Below are positions 1 to 10,873 of a stretch of 64,000 nucleotides of DNA, in pieces (position 1 is the first letter of the stretch; the number at the start of each line of letters is the position of its first letter). Below the pieces are notes generated by a model. That model was given only the letters and a program-made list of their open reading frames with translations, was not told the DNA's origin and did not search any database. Source of the stretch: Trichococcus sp. K1Tr (GTDB taxonomy: Bacteria > Bacillota > Bacilli > Lactobacillales > Aerococcaceae); contig NZ_JAQMHR010000002.1 in assembly GCF_028309625.1 (NCBI RefSeq), positions 124,001-188,000 on the forward strand, written 5' to 3'. The position numbers were made by a program, and so were the translations under genes.

Positions 1-54
1 CGACTTTAAATTAGGACGGCTTTGTTAGGGGGATATTGCCATCGTTTCAATAGG

Positions 55-672
55 TCATTGATTTTTACCACGAAAATTCTGCCAGTATTTCTTCCTCAAC
101 ATGTAGTAGAACAGGGCGAAGGGAACACTCATCAAAAAAAGAACCGCTACAACTGGAAAACGCATAATCAACAACAGAAACCCGCCAATCATAGCTAGCA
201 TCCCCAACGATTGCGCAGGAAATAGCCAAGGAAGCAAGAGACTATTCTTGAGCTTCGTCCGTACCGGTCCATCAAACACCGCATAGAAAACGAAGAAATA
301 ACAGGTTACCAGAAAGACAAGAACCGCCAAAATGACTAAGGCGGGAAAAATGGAGGGCGAAAACCGCATGATTACCCGGAAATCCAGCCACAAAAACAGA
401 AAAATCCCATAAAATAAAAAGATGAATCGATTGCTTTCCTTCCAAATTCGCTGATATTCCTGAAAAAAGAAAGGCCCCACTGCAATTTCCCGCTGGTTCC
501 ATATCAGCTCCCTCAAAACTGCACAGAGGCTTAACGTTGCAGGGCCAATACCCAGCACAACGCCCCCAGCAAATACGCCCAGCAACCACAACAAGTTTAA
601 ATAGACGAGGGAAGATAACCAATGCATTCCCCGCATTAGAGCATGACTCAACGTACTTTCTGATTCTGACAT
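55..672 (-). CDS. DUF624 (YesL-like) membrane protein
   Basis: This 205-residue protein is very hydrophobic, with about five predicted membrane segments, and resembles the DUF624/YesL family of small integral membrane proteins that often sit beside CUT1 sugar ABC importers. Their biochemical role is unknown. I start it at the ATG at 672, which follows AAAGGG closely; an in-frame ATG at 729 would add 19 residues without a good ribosome binding site. It is divergent from the LacI gene and has its own promoter (728-756) with a cre-like site, so it probably belongs to the same sugar regulon. Family assignment is from sequence character and context. Confidence 0.75.
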   Translation of the reverse strand: MSESESTLSHALMRGMHWLSSLVYLNLLWLLGVFAGGVVLGIGPATLSLCAVLRELIWNQREIAVGPFFFQEYQRIWKESNRFIFLFYGIFLFLWLDFRVIMRFSPSIFPALVILAVLVFLVTCYFFVFYAVFDGPVRTKLKNSLLLPWLFPAQSLGMLAMIGGFLLLIMRFPVVAVLFLMSVPFALFYYMLRKKYWQNFRGKNQ

Positions 673-727
673 AAAGCCCTTTACACCCCTTTTTAATTTT
701 TCTGTACAGAATGACCAACTCCACCCC

Positions 728-756
728 ATAGTATAAAACGTTTACAAAATTGTCAA
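728..756 (-). promoter_or_regulatory. Promoter of the DUF624 gene with overlapping cre-like site
   Basis: On the minus strand TTGACA (756-751) is followed after 17 nt by TACTAT (733-728). The spacer contains TGTAAACGTTTTAT (746-733), which matches the CcpA cre consensus at all but the last two positions. This placement would give catabolite repression of the DUF624 gene. Confidence 0.55.
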
Positions 757-781
757 ATCAACATGGTAATTTAAAAAGTGG

Positions 782-829
782 TTGACAAACATCTCCTGAA
801 TGCGTATATTTGTGTTAGTAAAGCGCTTC
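782..829 (+). promoter_or_regulatory. lacI-family gene promoter and operator
   Basis: A textbook sigma-A promoter, TTGACA (782-787), 17 nt, TATATT (805-810), is followed immediately by GTAAAGCGCTTC (818-829) at the expected transcription start. The same core, as the perfect 14-bp palindrome GTAAAGCGCTTTAC, lies before the substrate-binding protein gene at 1917-1930. This suggests that the LacI protein represses itself and the importer. A cre function for these sites is an alternative, because the two consensus sequences are similar. Confidence 0.6.
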
Positions 830-861
830 ATTTTATAAAGCAACGAGGGAGGAAAATACAA

Positions 862-1875
862 TTGGCTACGATCTATGATGTCGCAAAAGAAGCTGGTTTT
901 TCCATTTCAACCGTTTCAAAAGTGTTGAATAACAGCACGAATGTGAGTGATCGGGCCAGAAAAAAAGTCCTGGAAGCTATCGGGACTTTGGGTTATGTTC
1001 CGAGCTCGTCCGCACGCACGTTGGCAACAAAAAAATCATACATGATTGGAGTGGTGTTCTCAGAAAATTTAGGTGTTGGTATGGCCCATCCCTTTTTTGG
1101 TCCTGTAATTGAAGGATTCCGGAAGTTCGTCGATATGTATAATTATGACTTATTGTTTGTATCCAGAAGTATCCAAGGCGAAGAAAACTACACGGACCAA
1201 CTTATCCGCAGGGGTGTGGATGGCATTGTTGTCTTCAGTACCGATTCAGATCGATCCGATCTGGAAATTTATCGCGAATTGGGCATCCCTTGTGTCTTTA
1301 TCGATATGGATGTGAGCGATTTCAACTCCGTGTACAGTGACAACTACCAAGGCGCAATAATCGCAGTCGACCATTTAGTCGCTTTAGGGCATCAAAAAAT
1401 TGCCCATATCCACGGGGAAAGCACAGGATTCATTGGTACAGAAAGAATGAGAGGATTCAATGATGCAATCAGCACGCATCACCTGAACATACCGGAAAGC
1501 TATATCGTGAACGGTGGCTATTACTCAACGGATGGCGGCCGGACAGCCATGATGAAACTGCTTCGCCTGGAGGAGCCACCAACCGCAGTGTTTGTGTCTG
1601 GGGATCAAATGGCAATTGGGGCAATCCAAGCAGTCAAGGAGTATGGTCTGCGTGTTCCGGAAGACATATCGATTGTGGGATTCGACGATATTGAAATAGC
1701 TAAATACATGGAACCAGCTTTAACGACAATTGCACAGGATAAAGAAAAAATTGGGCAGCAAGCAGGAGCGCTGGCGATTGAGAGCATTCTAAACCCGGAT
1801 CGCTTACCGGTCAAGAAGACGATTCCCGTTAGGTTGATCAAGCGGGCAACAACAGCTGAACCGAAGAAACATTGA
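862..1875 (+). CDS. LacI/GalR-family transcriptional repressor
   Basis: The 337-residue protein has the LacI N-terminal helix-turn-helix (TIYDVAKEAGFSISTVSKVL, about residues 3-22), a hinge region, and a periplasmic-binding-protein-like sugar sensor domain ending in the family pattern around DDIEIAKYMEPALTTI. I chose the TTG at 862 because GAGGGAGG lies just upstream; this places the helix-turn-helix at the very N-terminus as in all family members. An in-frame GTG at 778 lies upstream of the -10 box and is not plausible. Its promoter carries an operator-like palindrome that recurs before the importer genes. The effector is unknown; context suggests a beta-glucoside or its breakdown product. 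Confidence 0.93.
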   Translation: MATIYDVAKEAGFSISTVSKVLNNSTNVSDRARKKVLEAIGTLGYVPSSSARTLATKKSYMIGVVFSENLGVGMAHPFFGPVIEGFRKFVDMYNYDLLFVSRSIQGEENYTDQLIRRGVDGIVVFSTDSDRSDLEIYRELGIPCVFIDMDVSDFNSVYSDNYQGAIIAVDHLVALGHQKIAHIHGESTGFIGTERMRGFNDAISTHHLNIPESYIVNGGYYSTDGGRTAMMKLLRLEEPPTAVFVSGDQMAIGAIQAVKEYGLRVPEDISIVGFDDIEIAKYMEPALTTIAQDKEKIGQQAGALAIESILNPDRLPVKKTIPVRLIKRATTAEPKKH

Positions 1876-1916
1876 TTTTTTGTTATGGAAACATAGCAAA
1901 AAATTTTATTCAAAAA

Positions 1917-1950
1917 GTAAAGCGCTTTACATAATCTGTAAGCGCTTAAT
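1917..1950 (+). promoter_or_regulatory. Paired palindromic operators before the ABC importer
   Basis: The perfect palindrome GTAAAGCGCTTTAC (1917-1930) and the related TGTAAGCGCTTAA (1938-1950) lie 20-50 nt before the start of the substrate-binding protein gene. A weak -10 (CATAAT, 1930-1935) overlaps the first site, so bound repressor would block the promoter. These are candidate LacI-family operators; CcpA binding cannot be excluded. Confidence 0.55.
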
Positions 1951-1972
1951 AAACAAAGAGGAGCAATAATAA

Positions 1973-3298
1973 ATGAAAAAATGGGCAAGTATTTTAAGTA
2001 TCGCAGGGTTAAGTTTGACGCTAGCAGCTTGTGGTGAGTCTAAACCGGACTTAGTCATCACATCCTTTACGGATGAATTACAACGGCCGATCGATCGGTT
2101 TGAAGAGTTGTACGATGTGAATGTAGAACTTCAAATCATCCCGACCGCAGATTACCGTCAAACCATGCAACCAGCTTTGGAAAGCGGTGATGGAGCACCG
2201 GATATCTTTACAGGAGAAATTGCGTACATGCAACAATGGCTCAATGCCGACTACTGGACGAATCTTTCGGAAGATCCCTACAATGTGAATGATTGGGAAG
2301 ACGACTATGTGGATTATGTTTATGACTTAGGTAAAGACCAAGACGGCAACGTCCGCGCAATGTCTTGGCAAACGACACCAGGTGGAATTTACTACCGCAG
2401 AAGCATTGCCAAAGAGGTTTTAGGTACGGATGATCCAAAAGAAGTGGGTGCAATGATGGCATCCATGGACGGCCTGTTTGAAGTCGGAGAAAAAATGAAA
2501 GAAGCAGGTTACGCTCTGTTCCCGGATGAAGGTTCTATATCCAAATTCACTAGTTTTTCAACAGGTGGCAGCGACCCACAACCATGGGTAAATGAAGCCA
2601 ACGAGTTGGTAGTGACTGATGATCGGCTTTCCTATTTTGACTATGCGAAAACGTTAAGGGATGAGCAATATACTGCTCTTGCGCCAGCATGGTCACCCTC
2701 TTGGTATGAATCCTTCAACGGACCAATCAACTACAATATGGGTTGGGAAGAATTAGAAGGAGAAAAAGCAGAAGAAGCAACTAACCAAATCGAAGTATTT
2801 TCAGTAGCACTACCAACCTGGGCACTGGATGCTGTCTTTAAACAAGCATCGAATGCAAATGCGGGTGACTGGGCTGTCACAAATGGCCCATCAGCTTACT
2901 TCGAAGGCGGAACATGGTTAGGCATTTACGAAGGATCTGAAAATAAAGATCTAGCCTTCAAATTCGTCGAAATGATGGTACATGATGAAGAATTCCTGAC
3001 AGAATGGGCTAAGGAAACAGGAGATGTATTGAGTTACAAACCCGTAACGGATGCAATTAAAGACGAAATGTCAGATGACTTCCTAGGTGGTCAAAACCAT
3101 TACGAGTTCTTCTTGGAAGAAGCAGAAAAAATCAATGCTAGCGTCGTAACACCTTACGACCAACAATTAAATGAGTTATTTGGTACACAAGTCGGAGCCT
3201 ATGTTGAAGGTGAAATCAGCAAAGAAGAAGGAGTTCAAGAATTCTATAACCAAGTTAACAATGCCTTCCCAGACATTGTTACACCTGATGAAAAATAA
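1973..3298 (+). CDS. ABC transporter sugar-binding lipoprotein
   Basis: This 441-residue protein has a lipoprotein signal peptide with lipobox LAAC (Cys20) and then a family 1 extracellular solute-binding domain typical of CUT1 oligosaccharide importers. It should be anchored to the outer face of the membrane and pass sugar to the permeases at 3365-5154. GAGGAG precedes the ATG. A hairpin terminator follows directly, so this gene is probably expressed more strongly than the permeases. No ATPase gene occurs in the window; such systems often use a shared MsmK/UgpC-type ATPase. The downstream phosphorylase, ROK kinase and GH1 genes suggest a beta-glucoside or beta-glucan oligosaccharide ligand, which is inference. 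Confidence 0.9.
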   Translation: MKKWASILSIAGLSLTLAACGESKPDLVITSFTDELQRPIDRFEELYDVNVELQIIPTADYRQTMQPALESGDGAPDIFTGEIAYMQQWLNADYWTNLSEDPYNVNDWEDDYVDYVYDLGKDQDGNVRAMSWQTTPGGIYYRRSIAKEVLGTDDPKEVGAMMASMDGLFEVGEKMKEAGYALFPDEGSISKFTSFSTGGSDPQPWVNEANELVVTDDRLSYFDYAKTLRDEQYTALAPAWSPSWYESFNGPINYNMGWEELEGEKAEEATNQIEVFSVALPTWALDAVFKQASNANAGDWAVTNGPSAYFEGGTWLGIYEGSENKDLAFKFVEMMVHDEEFLTEWAKETGDVLSYKPVTDAIKDEMSDDFLGGQNHYEFFLEEAEKINASVVTPYDQQLNELFGTQVGAYVEGEISKEEGVQEFYNQVNNAFPDIVTPDEK

Positions 3299-3307
3299 TT
3301 GAAAAAT

Positions 3308-3339
3308 AATCTGGGGTTCTTTTTAAAGAACCCCAGATT
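3308..3339 (+). terminator. Intercistronic hairpin, partial terminator
   Basis: Arms AATCTGGGGTTCTTT and AAAGAACCCCAGATT form a long stem with a very short loop, followed by TATTTTAG. It lies between the binding-protein gene and the first permease gene and probably sets their different expression levels or stabilises the upstream mRNA. Confidence 0.75.
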
Positions 3340-3364
3340 TATTTTAGACTAGAGGAGGATTGAA

Positions 3365-4267
3365 ATGGGAAAGAATTCAAATAAAGCCTATCTGTACATT
3401 GCCCCATTTGTCATCGTATTTTTAACATTTAACATCTACCCGATTTTGTTGACCTTTTACTTCAGTCTCACGAGTTATAGTGGAGCCGGGGGAATTGAAA
3501 ATGCGGCCTTTATTGGGGTGGATAATTATTTACGTTTAGCGCAGGACAAGTATTTTATTGAATCACTGATGAACACGCTGATTATCTGGGGGAGTGGTTT
3601 TTTCTTCCAATTAGCAATCGCATTTGGATTAGCTCTTATTTTTAGTGATATTCAGCTTAAAATCAAAGGGGTGGGCTTCTTCCGGACCCTCTTTTACTTA
3701 CCTAATATCATCACAGTGGCGTCTGTAGCACTCTTATTCAATTTAGTGCTGGACTGGAATTATGGTGCTTTGAACCAAATACTACTGGATACCGGCATTA
3801 TCAATCGACCGGTCAACTGGTTGAGCAATGCCGTTTATTCCCGTGGCGCCGTCTCAGCAATCAATACGTGGATGTGGTTTGGACAAACATTTATTATTCT
3901 GTTGGCAGGTATAAGCGGCATTTCGACAGATTATTTAGAGGCAGCTTTGATTGACGGTGCCAACTGGTGGCAAAGATTCTATCATATTACCTTACCGCAA
4001 CTGAAGCCAATCATGCTCTACGTCATGATTACTTCTCTCATCGGGGGATTGCAAATGTTCGATTTACCGATGTTGCTTACTGATGGCATGGGTGCACCAC
4101 GTGGGGCACTGAGCACGATGGTTCTCTACTTGTACAATCAAGCCTTCAAATACAATAATTTCGGTTACGCCTCTGCAATTGCTTATGGTCTGTTTATGAT
4201 CACTGTTATTTTCTCCATTATCATATTCCGAACTATGAACAACAAACCGAATAAGAAAGGTGTCTAG
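3365..4267 (+). CDS. Sugar ABC transporter permease (MalF/UgpA type)
   Basis: A 300-residue polytopic membrane protein of the CUT1 permease group. The EAA loop that contacts the ATPase is visible near residues 193-215 (EAALIDGANWWQRFYHITLP). AGAGGAGG precedes the ATG. It ends 2 nt before the second permease gene, so the two are co-translated and should form a heterodimeric channel with the ATP-binding partner supplied from elsewhere in the genome. Confidence 0.92.
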   Translation: MGKNSNKAYLYIAPFVIVFLTFNIYPILLTFYFSLTSYSGAGGIENAAFIGVDNYLRLAQDKYFIESLMNTLIIWGSGFFFQLAIAFGLALIFSDIQLKIKGVGFFRTLFYLPNIITVASVALLFNLVLDWNYGALNQILLDTGIINRPVNWLSNAVYSRGAVSAINTWMWFGQTFIILLAGISGISTDYLEAALIDGANWWQRFYHITLPQLKPIMLYVMITSLIGGLQMFDLPMLLTDGMGAPRGALSTMVLYLYNQAFKYNNFGYASAIAYGLFMITVIFSIIIFRTMNNKPNKKGV

Positions 4268-4269
4268 TT

Positions 4270-5154
4270 ATGAAAAATACTAAAGCTGTTAGCATTGCAC
4301 CAATCGTTGCTCCGATCGGGAAAGGATTTAAAACCCGTATTAAAATTTTGAAGGCGACCCTCTATACCTTTTTAATAATACTATCCGTAATTTCTGTAAT
4401 CCCCTTCGTTATGATGATTGTTAATGCGACTCGTTCAAACAGTGAAATCATTCGAGGCTTCACATTGATCCCTGGGACATCATTCTTCGACAACTATGAT
4501 GTGTTGATCCGCTACGTGAATGTCTGGCGTGGCTTCGCAAACAGTTTGTTTATTGCGACAACCGTTACCTTACTGAATGCCTATTTTTCAGCATTAACCG
4601 CTTTTGCGATGGCTTTCTACGAGTTCAAAGGAAAAAGTTTAATTTTCGGTGCTTTCCTAGTCGTTATGATGGTCCCAGGTCAACTTGGACTTTTGGGACA
4701 ATATGAATTGAACAGTACTTTAGGAATCCTGGATACGTATTGGCCTTTGATCATACCAGCTATTGCGGCGCCTTTCACGGTGTTCTTCTTTCGCCAATAT
4801 TTGGTGTCTTCGATGCAAATCTCTATTTTGGAAGCAGCCCGAATTGACGGTGCATCAGAAATCTATATGTTCCATAGAATTGTTTTACCTATTCTAAAAC
4901 CTGCAATTGCGACTCAAGCAATCTTCACTTTCATCGGAACATGGAATAACTATATGACGCCATTGATCATGTTGCGGACGCCAAGTAAGTTTACCTTGCC
5001 AGTCATGATGGGCGCTTTAAGTGGTTCTCCAGTGGCAATGAACTTGGGAGCGATGTACTTAGGAATTGCTATTTCAGTGGTGCCGATCATGGTAGCTTTT
5101 ATTTTCTTATCAAAACACATTATCAACAGCATCTCAGCTGGTGCTGTCAAATAA
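4270..5154 (+). CDS. Sugar ABC transporter permease (MalG/UgpE type)
   Basis: A 294-residue integral membrane protein with the binding-protein-dependent transport inner-membrane domain. The EAA motif (EAARIDGASEIYMFHRIVLP) begins near residue 188. It follows the MalF-type gene with a 2-nt gap and precedes the phosphorylase gene by about 20 nt, forming one operon. It is the second half of the translocation pore. Confidence 0.92.
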   Translation: MKNTKAVSIAPIVAPIGKGFKTRIKILKATLYTFLIILSVISVIPFVMMIVNATRSNSEIIRGFTLIPGTSFFDNYDVLIRYVNVWRGFANSLFIATTVTLLNAYFSALTAFAMAFYEFKGKSLIFGAFLVVMMVPGQLGLLGQYELNSTLGILDTYWPLIIPAIAAPFTVFFFRQYLVSSMQISILEAARIDGASEIYMFHRIVLPILKPAIATQAIFTFIGTWNNYMTPLIMLRTPSKFTLPVMMGALSGSPVAMNLGAMYLGIAISVVPIMVAFIFLSKHIINSISAGAVK

Positions 5155-5173
5155 TTAAAGTGGGTGCAAATCT

Positions 5174-8100
5174 TTGTATAAATTAAACGAAAAAAACGAA
5201 TGCATCATCGAAAACTTCCAAAATACTTCAGCTTTCTCAAGCTTTTTACCAGGAATCGTTGGCTTAAAAGGGATTCCGCTCTGGACATTCTACATCAATC
5301 GCGGCCAAGCAATCAGTAGTTTTGGGATCGAGAATAAAGACTCCGCAATCTCAGAATTTCTACCGGCTGATAAAGCCTATCAACATACGCCTTTACAAGG
5401 GTTTCGGACTTTTTTGAAAGTGACAAGGAAGGGTAAAACAACTGCTCTTGAACCGTTCTCGGATCCGAGCGAAAACGCCACGGAAACAATGACAATCGGC
5501 ATGAATCACTTGGAATTGACTTATAGAAACCACGATGAAAAATTAAGCATCCAGGTTCGCTACTACAGTTTGCCGCATGCACCGATTGGGGCGCTGGTTC
5601 GTACCGTCAGCATCACCAATGATAATGATCACGCAGTCATTCTGGAAGCAGCGGATGGCTTGGCGGCTATTTTCCCGGCGGGGATTGAAAATGCAGCCTA
5701 TAAAGAGCTGGGTAACACGTTGAAGAGTTGGTTTGATGTTAAAAAAGTCGACAATCTCTTTAACTTCTATCATTTGCGCGGGAGCACAGCGGATACCGAG
5801 GCTGTGACGGAGATGCATAGCGGCAACTTCTATGCGTCCCTGGTCAAGGAGAATGAACAAGCCTCACCAGCAACAATCATTTTCGATCGCCAGCTCATTT
5901 TCGGCAATGATGAAACATTGCGTAAAGCGCAGCATTTTAATCAGAACCCTGTTTCTGAAATAAGCAAACAAAATCAAGTCAGCACCAATAGAGTCTCTGC
6001 CGGATTTACGCTATGGGAAGGAGAGCTTTCACCTGGACAAAGCGTTGAATTGATGACGCTGGTTGGTTACGGGAAAGATGTGGCTACAGTCTCGGCGTAT
6101 CTGTCGCAACACTTTAACGAAGACACAGTGAAGCAAGCATTTGTTACCGCACAAACATTGACGGATGAATTGACCGATGTGATCCAAACTGGCACCGCAA
6201 ATGCCAAATTTGATCAATACGCAAGGCAATCCTACTTGGACAATGGATTGCGGGGCGGTTTTCCAACAATCCACACGCATAAAGACAAGCGGCAAACCTA
6301 TTATGTTTATTCGCGCAAGCATGGCGATTTGGAAAGGGATTATAACTTCTTCTCGACGTCGCCTACTTATTACTCGCAAGGGAATGGGAACTATCGCGAT
6401 ATCAATCAAAACAGACGGATGGATATTTATTTCACACCTGAAGTGGAAGCCGCCAATATCCACCATTTCATGGAATTGATCCAATTGGACGGCTACAATC
6501 CACTCGTCATCAAAAAGGTCCTGTTTACCTTCAATGGCCCCGACACAGATATCGTCCCATTCTTGAAAGATGCGGGACAGCTTGAGATGCTGCTCTCATT
6601 CTTTGAGAAACCATTTGAACCGGGCGAACTGCTGCGTTTTGTCGAAGAAAATGACGTCGCCCTGACCAGCTCTTTTGAGGAGCTACTGGCCTACGTCCTG
6701 TGCGCCAGCAGCGAGAATCTGGAAGCAGATCACGGGGAAGGCTTCTGGATTGATCACTGGACCTACAACTTAGATCTCATCGAAAGCTATCTGGCTATTT
6801 ATCCGGACAAGCAAGCGGACTTATTATTTGAACGCCCATACAAATATTATCAAAACAAGGCCTTTGTCCAACCGCGTTCCAAAAAATATGTCCAGAAAGA
6901 CAACAAATACCGACAGTATCATGCTATCCGCCATGAGGAGGAGCTGGGGCAGTGGGTAGAAGCATTAAACCAAGACCCCCTCATGACCGACCTTTATTCC
7001 AAACTCCTCTTGTTGGCCGCCACCAAAGCGGCAACCATCGCACCGTTTGGTTATGGCATCGCGATGGAAGCCGGGAAACCGGGCTGGAATGATGCCTTGA
7101 ATGGGTTGCCTGGCTTGTTCGGATCCGGTACATCTGAGTTATTTGAACTGAAACGGTTATTGGCATTTATCGGACAAGTGGATCAAATGGGAAGCGTCCA
7201 ATCACTCCCGATCGAAGTGGTCCAATTCCTTCAGGGACTTCACAAGCAACTCACCTGCATGCAAGCGGATGATCAAGCGTTCTGGGAAAAAACAACAAGT
7301 CTTCTGGAAAAGTATCGGGAATCTATCTACCAGAATCTTTCCGGAGAATCGGCAAGCTTCAGCCAAGCGGAGAGCCAATGCTTGGTTCACGAACTGGCCA
7401 AGCGAGTGGACCGGGCCATTGAGGCAGTGGAAAACTACAACGGGCAAGCGCTGCTGCCTACCTATTTCTACTTTGAAAAAATAGGCGAAACGCTGACGCC
7501 GCATGCGGTGACACCATTTCTGGAGGGGCTGGTCAAAAAACTGAAGGTGACGGACAGCACGGAAGAGGCGCAAAAAATCTACCAAGCTGTCAGAGAATCG
7601 GAAATCTATGACCGCAAACTACAAATGTACAAAACAAGCGGTCCGCTGACGAACGAACCCATTGAACTGGGAAGGGCTAAATTCTTCACACCGGGGTGGC
7701 TGGAGAATGAATCGGTCTTCCTGCACATGACTTATAAATATTTGCTGGCATTATTGAAGAGTGGTTTATATGAAGCTTTTTATGAAGATCTTGAGACCAT
7801 GTTGATCCCCAACTTGGATCCGAACATTTACGGCAGAAGCATCCTGGAGAATTCTTCCTTTATCGCCAGCAGTGCGAACCCCGATGAGAGCATTCATGGA
7901 AAAGGTTTCGTGGCACGACTCAGTGGATCGACGGTTGAATTCTTGAACATGTGGGTTCGAATGTTTATCGGCGAAAGCCCCTTCACTTATGACAAGGATA
8001 CAAAACAGCTATCATTCCAACTCTCTCCAGCCTTGCACAAAACGCTGTTCAGGGAAGATGGGACCGTCCAATTTACCTTGTTGGGGGAAATCCAAGTGAC

Positions 8101-8278
8101 CTACAGCAACACCAAAAGACAACATACATACGGACAAAAAGGTGTGAAACCGATCCGATACAGCCTCCAATACGAGGACGATCACGTCAATGTCATTGAA
8201 GGCAATCGCATCACAGATCAAGAGGCAAGGGACATAAGGAATAAGCACGTGAAAAGCATGCACGTGACCTTAGGGTGA
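5174..8278 (+). CDS. Large glycoside phosphorylase (GH94/GH149/GH161-like)
   Basis: This 1034-residue cytoplasmic protein belongs to the cellobiose/beta-1,3-glucan phosphorylase superfamily. Visible signatures are GNGNYRDINQNRR in the middle region, GFWIDHWTYNLDL and PGWNDALNGLPG, where D640 of the WND triad (W638) is the expected general acid. Its length is above typical GH94 enzymes (about 800) and fits GH149 or GH161, whose known members phosphorolyse beta-1,3-glucan oligosaccharides to alpha-glucose 1-phosphate. The exact family is not proven by eye. The start is a TTG with only a weak upstream AAAGTGGG, so expression may depend on coupling to the permease gene. It lies in an operon with an ABC importer, ROK kinase and GH1 enzyme. 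Confidence 0.8.
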   Translation: MYKLNEKNECIIENFQNTSAFSSFLPGIVGLKGIPLWTFYINRGQAISSFGIENKDSAISEFLPADKAYQHTPLQGFRTFLKVTRKGKTTALEPFSDPSENATETMTIGMNHLELTYRNHDEKLSIQVRYYSLPHAPIGALVRTVSITNDNDHAVILEAADGLAAIFPAGIENAAYKELGNTLKSWFDVKKVDNLFNFYHLRGSTADTEAVTEMHSGNFYASLVKENEQASPATIIFDRQLIFGNDETLRKAQHFNQNPVSEISKQNQVSTNRVSAGFTLWEGELSPGQSVELMTLVGYGKDVATVSAYLSQHFNEDTVKQAFVTAQTLTDELTDVIQTGTANAKFDQYARQSYLDNGLRGGFPTIHTHKDKRQTYYVYSRKHGDLERDYNFFSTSPTYYSQGNGNYRDINQNRRMDIYFTPEVEAANIHHFMELIQLDGYNPLVIKKVLFTFNGPDTDIVPFLKDAGQLEMLLSFFEKPFEPGELLRFVEENDVALTSSFEELLAYVLCASSENLEADHGEGFWIDHWTYNLDLIESYLAIYPDKQADLLFERPYKYYQNKAFVQPRSKKYVQKDNKYRQYHAIRHEEELGQWVEALNQDPLMTDLYSKLLLLAATKAATIAPFGYGIAMEAGKPGWNDALNGLPGLFGSGTSELFELKRLLAFIGQVDQMGSVQSLPIEVVQFLQGLHKQLTCMQADDQAFWEKTTSLLEKYRESIYQNLSGESASFSQAESQCLVHELAKRVDRAIEAVENYNGQALLPTYFYFEKIGETLTPHAVTPFLEGLVKKLKVTDSTEEAQKIYQAVRESEIYDRKLQMYKTSGPLTNEPIELGRAKFFTPGWLENESVFLHMTYKYLLALLKSGLYEAFYEDLETMLIPNLDPNIYGRSILENSSFIASSANPDESIHGKGFVARLSGSTVEFLNMWVRMFIGESPFTYDKDTKQLSFQLSPALHKTLFREDGTVQFTLLGEIQVTYSNTKRQHTYGQKGVKPIRYSLQYEDDHVNVIEGNRITDQEARDIRNKHVKSMHVTLG

Positions 8279-8322
8279 AACCAGTTGCTCTATTCGACTA
8301 TTGCTCAGGAACGAGGGGAAAA

Positions 8323-10703
<2,381 letters not shown>

Positions 10704-10715
10704 TTGACACCGGAA

Positions 10716-10740
10716 AGCCTGAGCAAAATCTGCTCAGGCT
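10716..10740 (+). terminator. Terminator-like hairpin after the GH1 gene
   Basis: Arms AGCCTGAGCA and TGCTCAGGCT with a 5-nt loop, followed by only ATTTATGG. This is a strong stem with a weak U-tract that probably ends the ABC-phosphorylase-GH1 operon. Confidence 0.7.
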
Positions 10741-10873
10741 ATTTATGGTTAGGATATGTATGCGCAAGATATGTTACAGCGAAAGGAACATTTCCACTCG
10801 CATCCGGACCAAAATTCTGATATGTTAGCTACAAGAGTTTTACAACAGAATCGCTGGAAAGGAAGAGGAACGG

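Noticed and set aside
8275-8322. Upstream GTG start for the ROK kinase
   Set aside because: No ribosome site, overlaps the phosphorylase stop, and the ROK fold starts at the ATG at 8323 after GAGGGG.
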